Origin: Acidobacteriaceae bacterium
GTDB lineage: Bacteria > Acidobacteriota > Terriglobia > Terriglobales > Acidobacteriaceae
Length of the DNA stretch: 8,939 bases
Assembly: GCA_030040175.1 (NCBI GenBank)
Contig: JASHUF010000260.1
Location: forward strand, 1 to 8,939
Direction: 5' to 3'
Each line of letters opens with the position of its first letter. The first letter of the stretch is position 1. The notes under the pieces were generated by a model that made no database searches, was not told the origin of the DNA, and was given only the letters and a program-made list of their open reading frames with translations. Positions 4,770 through 8,939 of the stretch are shown one piece after another. A program made the translations under genes and the position numbers.

Positions 4770-6343
4770 TTCCGAAACACCACCTTCATCTCCCGCCGCC
4801 AGTCCTCGCCCAGCGCCGCCAGCTCCCACTCCACCTGCGGCGCAAAGTAGCCGAGCACCGTCTGGTTCGCCGGATGAATGCGCAGTGCTGGCGCGGCCAG
4901 CAGCAAACGCGGCTCGCGTGGCGAAACCTCCGCCCCGGCAAAATACCCTGCGCGCTCGAACGCTGAGAGCGCCCGTGCTGCGCCCTCTGGCGCCTGCCGG
5001 TCGGCATTCAGCGCGCGCACGCGAATCCAGTAGTCCAGCGCCTGCAGCGGCAGATGCAGGTCCTCATCGGCCTTCAGCTCCACTACCGCCAGCCGGCCGT
5101 GCCTATCGAGCGTCAGCAGATCCAGCATGCCGCGCTCGCCGGTTGAAAACGCCGGCACCTGCGCGCACAGCAAATCACTGCGCAGCCCCGGAAACACGCG
5201 CTCGAGCCCCGCGCGCATCTCGCTTTCGAGCCAGCGCTCCGGCTGCATCCGGTAGAGCGCATCATGGTGCGTGCCGTCCGCATGCCGGCTTGCAAACAGC
5301 CGCGCCAGCAGCTCGCGGCACGCACCCTCGTTCTCTTCTGTAAGCGGCGTCGCGTTCGCGCCCGCGCCAAAGCTCAGCTCCTCCGTCCGCGCGAACCCGC
5401 TCGCCGCCGCCATCTGCCGCACCCGCGCAAACTCGAGGCCGTGCAGCCGCAGTCCCGCTTCCGTCGCCGAGTTCGGACGCACCTCCACGCGGGCCCTCGC
5501 CGCCTCGGGAACCAACGCCATCAGCCGCTCCATGCCCCCGCGGCAGCGTTCGAGCGCCGCGCTCGCTGAAAACGCATGCGTCAGCCGCGACTCCAGATTG
5601 CCGGTATCGCGGAAGTCCACCGGCTCCAATTCCTCACTGCGCTCATCCAGCGTATACAGCTCGAATTCGGCCGCGCGCGCGTTCAGCCACGCCATCCGTT
5701 CCGCCGTCGTGCGCCAGGCGCCGCGGGGCGCCACCACTTTCAGCCCGCCAAAATGCCGCCGCCCCTCGCTCCTCTGGCGGCAAAAATCCAGCCACAGAAT
5801 CCCCAGCGTCAACACGCCGTCGACCATCGCCGCGGACTCATCCGCGCCCACGGCGATCACCGCATCCGCCGCCGTCCCGCGCAGCAGCCGCCCGCGCACA
5901 TACGCCGGCCCAAAGCTGTGCTCCAGATCCATCGCCGAGCGCAGCCCGTCAACCTTGGCTGCGGGAAAACTCCGCGCGAGTGCTCGCTCCAGAACCCGCT
6001 GGTAGCTGCGCCGCGCCGCCTCGCGCGCCGTGGGCGTGCGCCGGTCGCTCGTGGGAACCAGCTCGAGCGCCTGCGCTTTGCTTGCGCCCATGCGCCGCGT
6101 CATCAGCCGCAGGCATGCGGCGCGTTGCTTCACCTCCACTACCGTGCGCACCAGGTTGCGCTCTTCGTTCCACAACTCCAGCAGGCAGCGCCCGTGCGAC
6201 TCGGTCACCGAGAAGCGCGTCCGCCGCATATCGAAGAGCACACGTCCCTCCTCGAGCAGCGCCGCCGCCGGGTGTTCCTCAAGATAGTTGGTGATGACTT
6301 CGGCCAGCCGCGCCGCGCTCGCCGCTTCCGCGCCGGCAGCCAT
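4751..6343 (-). CDS. Uncharacterised protein with C-terminal PD-(D/E)XK nuclease-like domain
   Basis: 530 residues, cytoplasmic by appearance (no signal or membrane segment). The C-terminal part (about 368-450) has the layout of a PD-(D/E)XK nuclease: helix Glu in RWLESEMRAGLERVFPGL (E373/E375), D408 in GERGMLDLL, E422-x-K424 in LAVVELKAD, and Q434 in LQALDYWIRV. This order resembles NucS/DUF91-like and other restriction-endonuclease folds, but I cannot name a family. Residues 1-360 are unrecognised. They include a mixed segment (FSVTESHGRCLLELWNEE, VVEVKQ), a middle part with VDGVLTLGILWLDFCR and LKVVAP, then LEPVDFRDTGNLESRL. The start ATG is nine bases after the yfiT stop, with GAGG overlapping that stop, so the two genes are probably cotranscribed. 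The extreme C-terminus (RGSRE) comes from a heptamer repeat. DNA cleavage is inferred only; a DNA-repair or defence role is possible but unsupported by neighbours. Confidence 0.8.
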   Translation of the reverse strand: MAAGAEAASAARLAEVITNYLEEHPAAALLEEGRVLFDMRRTRFSVTESHGRCLLELWNEERNLVRTVVEVKQRAACLRLMTRRMGASKAQALELVPTSDRRTPTAREAARRSYQRVLERALARSFPAAKVDGLRSAMDLEHSFGPAYVRGRLLRGTAADAVIAVGADESAAMVDGVLTLGILWLDFCRQRSEGRRHFGGLKVVAPRGAWRTTAERMAWLNARAAEFELYTLDERSEELEPVDFRDTGNLESRLTHAFSASAALERCRGGMERLMALVPEAARARVEVRPNSATEAGLRLHGLEFARVRQMAAASGFARTEELSFGAGANATPLTEENEGACRELLARLFASRHADGTHHDALYRMQPERWLESEMRAGLERVFPGLRSDLLCAQVPAFSTGERGMLDLLTLDRHGRLAVVELKADEDLHLPLQALDYWIRVRALNADRQAPEGAARALSAFERAGYFAGAEVSPREPRLLLAAPALRIHPANQTVLGYFAPQVEWELAALGEDWRREMKVVFRKRGSRE

Positions 6344-6352
6344 GCGCGCCTC

Positions 6353-6898
6353 TTACCACCCCATGCGCCCGCGCAGGCCGGTGATGTGCGCGGTGTGGTG
6401 GCGCGAGTGCCAGGCATACAGGGCAAGATTCTCGGCGAGCGTCACCCGGCCGCGCTCCGGGTGGTTGAAGCCGCGGGCAAAATCCTCCTCCGCCATGGAT
6501 TCGAGAAGAGCCACGAGCCGCCCATGAATCCCCGTAACCAAGTCGAGCGAGGGCCCGATGGGCATGCGCGAGTCTTTGAGCCGCGCCCACGCGGCCTCAT
6601 CGTACGCCTTGACGGTGGGCCAGTCTTCTGTGAGCGCCAGCTTGAAGCGGACGTACGAATTCGCGTGGCTGTCGGCCAGGTGATGCACCACCTGCCGCAC
6701 CGTCCATCCGCCTTCGCGGTAAGGCGTGTCGAGCTGCGCGTCGTTCAATCCCCTCACGGCCGCGCGCAGCCGCTCGGGCAGCACGCGCAACTCCGCGATT
6801 TGCCCCGCGCGTTCCTCCGGTCCATAGGGTCCGGCCGCTTGGAACCGGCCCGCGGGATAACGCAGCGCCTCGAGATCCGTTGAAGCAAGATCGGCCAT
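6353..6898 (-). CDS. yfiT: YfiT/BstA-like putative metal-dependent hydrolase (DinB fold)
   Basis: 181-residue four-helix-bundle protein of the DinB/YfiT family. Characterised relatives bind a divalent metal and include bacillithiol S-transferases; the substrate here is unknown. The family signature is nearly complete: RYPAGRFQ, LDTPYREGGWTVRQVVHHLADSHANSYVRFKLALTED, FNHPERGRVTLAENLALYAWHSRHHTAHI. Likely metal ligands are H72 or H73 in the first helix block plus H164 and H168 in WHSRHH, the same three-His pattern as Bacillus YfiT. Length matches the family. The ATG at 6898 is used because it gives the usual N-terminus (MADLASTDLEALRYP) and has AAGG about nine bases upstream; an in-frame ATG 27 codons earlier adds an atypical extension. 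It is the first gene of a probable two-gene unit with the nuclease-like protein, nine bases downstream. Confidence 0.93.
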   Translation of the reverse strand: MADLASTDLEALRYPAGRFQAAGPYGPEERAGQIAELRVLPERLRAAVRGLNDAQLDTPYREGGWTVRQVVHHLADSHANSYVRFKLALTEDWPTVKAYDEAAWARLKDSRMPIGPSLDLVTGIHGRLVALLESMAEEDFARGFNHPERGRVTLAENLALYAWHSRHHTAHITGLRGRMGW

Positions 6899-6955
6899 GG
6901 CAAGAACCTTACCACGGCTCTGCCGCTTCTCAGGTTGTTTCCGAATTGTTCTTGG

Positions 6956-6986
6956 ATTGTATTTAGAGATGAGGACCATCGCGCAA
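6956..6986 (-). promoter_or_regulatory. Possible promoter of yfiT
   Basis: On the minus strand, TACAAT (6961-6956) fits a -10 box about 57 bases before the yfiT ATG. The nearest -35-like hexamer, TTGCGC (6986-6981), is 19 bases away, longer than ideal. Plausible but weak. Confidence 0.35.
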
Positions 6987-7056
6987 GGAGATACACTACA
7001 GCCTCAAACGAGCCTTCCTCGTTCTTTCTCGGGCCCCGCGCGGCGTGTCTTGAGTC

Positions 7057-7173
7057 TTACGCAGTGTGATGGTGGTGATGATGGTGATGATGATGGTGGT
7101 GGTGACTCTGGCCAAACGCGGCCGGCGCGGAAATCACCGCGAGGAACAGAACAGCAGCAAGAATCTTCTTCAT
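7057..7173 (-). CDS. Secreted polyhistidine micro-protein (signal peptide plus 13 consecutive His)
   Basis: 38-codon gene. Translation: MKKILAAVLFLAVISAPAAF, then GQS, thirteen histidines, TA and stop. The first 21 residues are a textbook signal peptide: KK n-region, ILAAVLFLAVI core, and a small-residue cleavage site, best A-F-G before Q22. The mature product would be only 17 residues, 13 of them His. Such a tract should bind Ni, Zn, Cu or Co in the periplasm or outside the cell, as a metal scavenger or buffer; this is inferred from chemistry. The His codons mix CAC and CAT irregularly, so selection on the residues rather than simple slippage is plausible. AGGA (7185-7182) lies eight bases before the ATG. 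No convincing promoter or terminator was found. It lies upstream of yfiT (158-bp gap), divergent from tldD. Confidence 0.8.
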   Translation of the reverse strand: MKKILAAVLFLAVISAPAAFGQSHHHHHHHHHHHHHTA

Positions 7174-7309
7174 AGGTTGCATCCTAGCATGGCTTCAACC
7201 GTTGGCCGGCCCATCGTGTCCCTGCGGGTACCCTTCCTGAAAAGGCCTTCCCATCCCGGTTTTGCCGAGGCTATAGGGAAAGACGCGCCCGGCGTACACT
7301 GGGATTACG
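7174..7309. other. Divergent intergenic region between His-rich gene and tldD
   Basis: 136 bp that must hold promoters for both genes, but neither is clear. Toward tldD there is TTCCCA (7248-7253) with an 18-base spacer to TATAGG (7272-7277), and separately TACACT (7295-7300) close to the ATG. GGGTACCC (7227-7234) is an 8-bp palindrome. No RNA gene or riboswitch was recognised. Confidence 0.35.
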
Positions 7310-8788
7310 ATGGCTGCCTCCAATCCCCTGACCCTTTCGCGTCAATCTTCAGGTCAAATTCCGAGTCATGGCCGCTACTTTTTTGAGAAGTTCGGCATCA
7401 CCGAGCGCCTGCTGGAGCGCTGCCTGGGCGAGGCGCTTTCCGCCGGCGGCGACTTTGCTGACCTTTATTTCGAATCGGTTACGGCCACTGCCCTGGGCGT
7501 GGACGAGCAGATCGTCAAATCCGCCAGCCAGGGCACCAGCGCCGGCTGCGGCATTCGCGTGCTCTCCGGCGAGCGCACCGGCTACGCCTATACTGACAAT
7601 CTCTCGCCCGACCGCCTGCTCCACGCCGCCCGCACCGCCGCGCTCATCGCCTCCGGCCCGGCCAGGCAACCCGTGCAGGGATTCACCGAAACCTCCACGC
7701 CCAATCTCTACCCCGTCCCCCTCGGCGGCTTCTCGCTCGATCTGGCCGCGCGCCTCGAGCTCATCCTCCGCGCCGACCGCGCCGCGCGCGCCTACTCGCC
7801 GCGCATCGTTCAGGTCCGCGCCTCTTACGCCGAGGAGCTCCGCCGCATCCTTATCGCCGCCTCTGACGGCGCCTTCGCCTCTGACACCCAGCCTCTCTGC
7901 CGCCTCAACGTCTTCGTCATTGCCAAAGAAGGCGCTATTACCACGCGCGGCTCCGCCGGCGGCGGCGGACGCGCCGGTCTCGATCAATTCACCGGCAGCA
8001 AAAGCCCGGAGGGCTTAGCCCAGGAGGCCGCCCGCGGCGCCATCCTCCAGCTCGGCGCCGTCCCCGCGCCCGCGGGCGAGATGCAGGTGGTCCTCGGCCC
8101 CGGATGGCCCGGCATCCTGCTCCATGAAGCCGTCGGCCACGGCCTCGAAGCCGACTTCAACCGCAAAAAGACCTCCGCCTTCACCGGCCTCATCGGCCGG
8201 CCCGTCGCCAGCCCCAAGGTCACTGTGGTCGATAACGGCACCATGGCCGGCCGCCGCGGCTCCCTCAACGTGGACGACGAGGGCTCGGCTACGCAGGAAA
8301 ATGTCCTGATCGAAAACGGCATCCTCAAAGGCTATCTCTCGGACAAGCTCTCCGCGCGGCTGATGGGCATGCCCAATACCGGCTCCGGCCGCCGCGAGAG
8401 CTACCAGGCCATCCCCATGCCGCGCATGACCAACACCTACATGCTGGCCGGCGACGACGCCCCCGAAGACATTCTGCGCAGCGTCAAGCGCGGCCTCTAC
8501 GCCGTCAACTTCGGCGGCGGCCAGGTGGACATCACCAACGGCAAATTCGTCTTCTCGGCCTCCGAGGCCTATCTCATCGAAGACGGCAAGGTCACCGCGC
8601 CCGTCCGCGACGCCACCCTCATCGGCAACGGCCCCGAGTCGCTCAAGTACGTGTCCATGGTCGGCAACGATCTGAAACTTGACGAAGGCATCGGCACCTG
8701 CGGCAAAGATGGCCAATCCGTCCCCGTCGGTGTGGGCATGCCCACCGTCAAGCTCGACAAAATGACCGTCGGCGGCACCGGCCGCTAG
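7310..8788 (+). CDS. tldD: Metalloprotease subunit TldD
   Basis: 492 residues, close to the 481 of E. coli TldD. TldD forms a heterodimer with TldE (PmbA). The pair degrades unfolded peptides through a narrow pore, matures some ribosomally made peptides (microcin B17) and degrades the CcdA antitoxin. The N-terminal domain opens with RYFFEKFGITERLLERCLGE and GDFADLYFE. The zinc site H-E-x-x-x-H is in GILLHEAVGHGLEADFNRK (H272, E273, H277). The third ligand, Cys464, is in GIGTCGKDGQSVPVGVGMPT. Other family blocks are VVDNGTMAGRRGSLNVDDEG and SGRRESYQAIPMPRMTNTY. All catalytic residues are present. The ATG at 7310 has only a weak GGGA six bases upstream and the first 20 residues look non-conserved, but no better in-frame start was seen. 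The partner tldE is not in the window and may lie beyond the right edge. Confidence 0.96.
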   Translation: MAASNPLTLSRQSSGQIPSHGRYFFEKFGITERLLERCLGEALSAGGDFADLYFESVTATALGVDEQIVKSASQGTSAGCGIRVLSGERTGYAYTDNLSPDRLLHAARTAALIASGPARQPVQGFTETSTPNLYPVPLGGFSLDLAARLELILRADRAARAYSPRIVQVRASYAEELRRILIAASDGAFASDTQPLCRLNVFVIAKEGAITTRGSAGGGGRAGLDQFTGSKSPEGLAQEAARGAILQLGAVPAPAGEMQVVLGPGWPGILLHEAVGHGLEADFNRKKTSAFTGLIGRPVASPKVTVVDNGTMAGRRGSLNVDDEGSATQENVLIENGILKGYLSDKLSARLMGMPNTGSGRRESYQAIPMPRMTNTYMLAGDDAPEDILRSVKRGLYAVNFGGGQVDITNGKFVFSASEAYLIEDGKVTAPVRDATLIGNGPESLKYVSMVGNDLKLDEGIGTCGKDGQSVPVGVGMPTVKLDKMTVGGTGR

Positions 8789-8814
8789 CGCTCCTCCATC
8801 CAAAGCATCCGCCC

Positions 8815-8886
8815 AACTGCAGCTCTGTCATCCTGAGCGAAGGTCGCCCGCCATTGCGGACGACCGAAGCCGAAGGACCTGCAGTT
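8815..8886. repeat. Interspersed TCATCCTGAGCGAAGG repeat, copy 2, in a cruciform-like element
   Basis: The repeat begins 37 bp after tldD. Outer arms AACTGCAG (8815-8822) and CTGCAGTT (8879-8886) are a perfect 8-bp inverted repeat. Inside is the TCATCCTGAGCGAAGG head, identical for 22 bases to the copy at 1285. A hairpin GGTCG/CGACC (8842-8846 and 8861-8865) carries an inner CCGC/GCGG stem (8848-8851 and 8856-8859). The end CCGAAGGACCT matches the other copy's CGAAGGACC. It follows a gene end, as does copy 1. Confidence 0.75.
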
Positions 8887-8894
8887 CGCGCCTG

Positions 8895-8916
8895 CGGAAG
8901 GAGCAGCGGCCTTCCG
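8895..8916. repeat. Small hairpin downstream of tldD
   Basis: A perfect 7-bp inverted repeat, CGGAAGG (8895-8901) and CCTTCCG (8910-8916), with an 8-base loop, just after repeat copy 2. There is no U-tract, so it is not a standard intrinsic terminator. The last bases to 8939 show no gene. Confidence 0.55.
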
Positions 8917-8939
8917 GCCACTGAATCGGCGCTTCTCGG

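Noticed and set aside
5576..6883. 435-codon plus-strand frame across the nuclease-like and yfiT genes
   Set aside because: The composition is H/R/P/A-rich and no domain is visible. The opposite strand carries the clear YfiT signature and PD-(D/E)XK motifs.
7066..7104. Simple trinucleotide repeat (gtg/atg) as a microsatellite with no coding role
   Set aside because: It lies in frame within a short minus-strand gene with a signal peptide, ribosome site and stop, and mixes CAC and CAT codons irregularly, so the coding explanation is preferred.

Overview
The window is GC-rich bacterial DNA with closely packed genes on both strands. It most likely comes from an Acidobacteriota (Terriglobia-like) chromosome. 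That assignment is an inference from three things: a two-subunit glycine decarboxylase, a YfiT/TldD gene set, and interspersed repeats of the TCATCCTGAGCGAAGG and GGGTGCCCC types that I associate with that group. No rRNA, tRNA, CRISPR array, prophage or insertion sequence was seen.

Left part (2-2678). The 3' part of gcvPB (glycine decarboxylase subunit 2) enters from the left edge. Its active-site lysine and C-terminal domain are intact, but about 108 extra codons of G-rich and palindromic repeat DNA sit in frame in the middle. It converges on a minus-strand vapBC-type toxin-antitoxin pair. The antitoxin has a very clear promoter: a perfect TATAAT lies seven bases before the ATG and a perfect 15-bp palindrome fills the -35/-10 spacer. 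This suggests a leaderless, self-repressed operon. Upstream on the same strand is a stand-alone response-regulator receiver.

Middle part (2679-6343). A 322-bp divergent intergenic region leads into a plus-strand lipoprotein with a proline-rich linker, an Ig-like segment and a right-handed beta-helix. It ends in a perfect 13-bp-stem terminator. Inverted arrays of a G-rich heptamer (AGGGANT-like) lie between it and the convergent minus-strand gene. That gene encodes a 530-residue protein of unknown function with a PD-(D/E)XK nuclease-like C-terminal domain. The right heptamer array runs through its stop codon and forms a canonical G-quadruplex motif on its coding strand.

Right part (6353-8939). 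The nuclease-like gene is preceded by yfiT (DinB-fold metal-dependent protein) with a 9-bp gap, so the two are probably one operon. Further upstream on the same strand is a 38-codon gene for a secreted peptide of signal sequence plus 13 consecutive histidines. Divergent from it is tldD, a complete metalloprotease subunit gene, followed by another copy of the TCATCCTGAGCG repeat family.

The observations most worth following are the in-frame repeat invasion of gcvPB, the secreted polyhistidine micro-protein, the uncharacterised PD-(D/E)XK protein, and the leaderless vapB promoter with its built-in operator.
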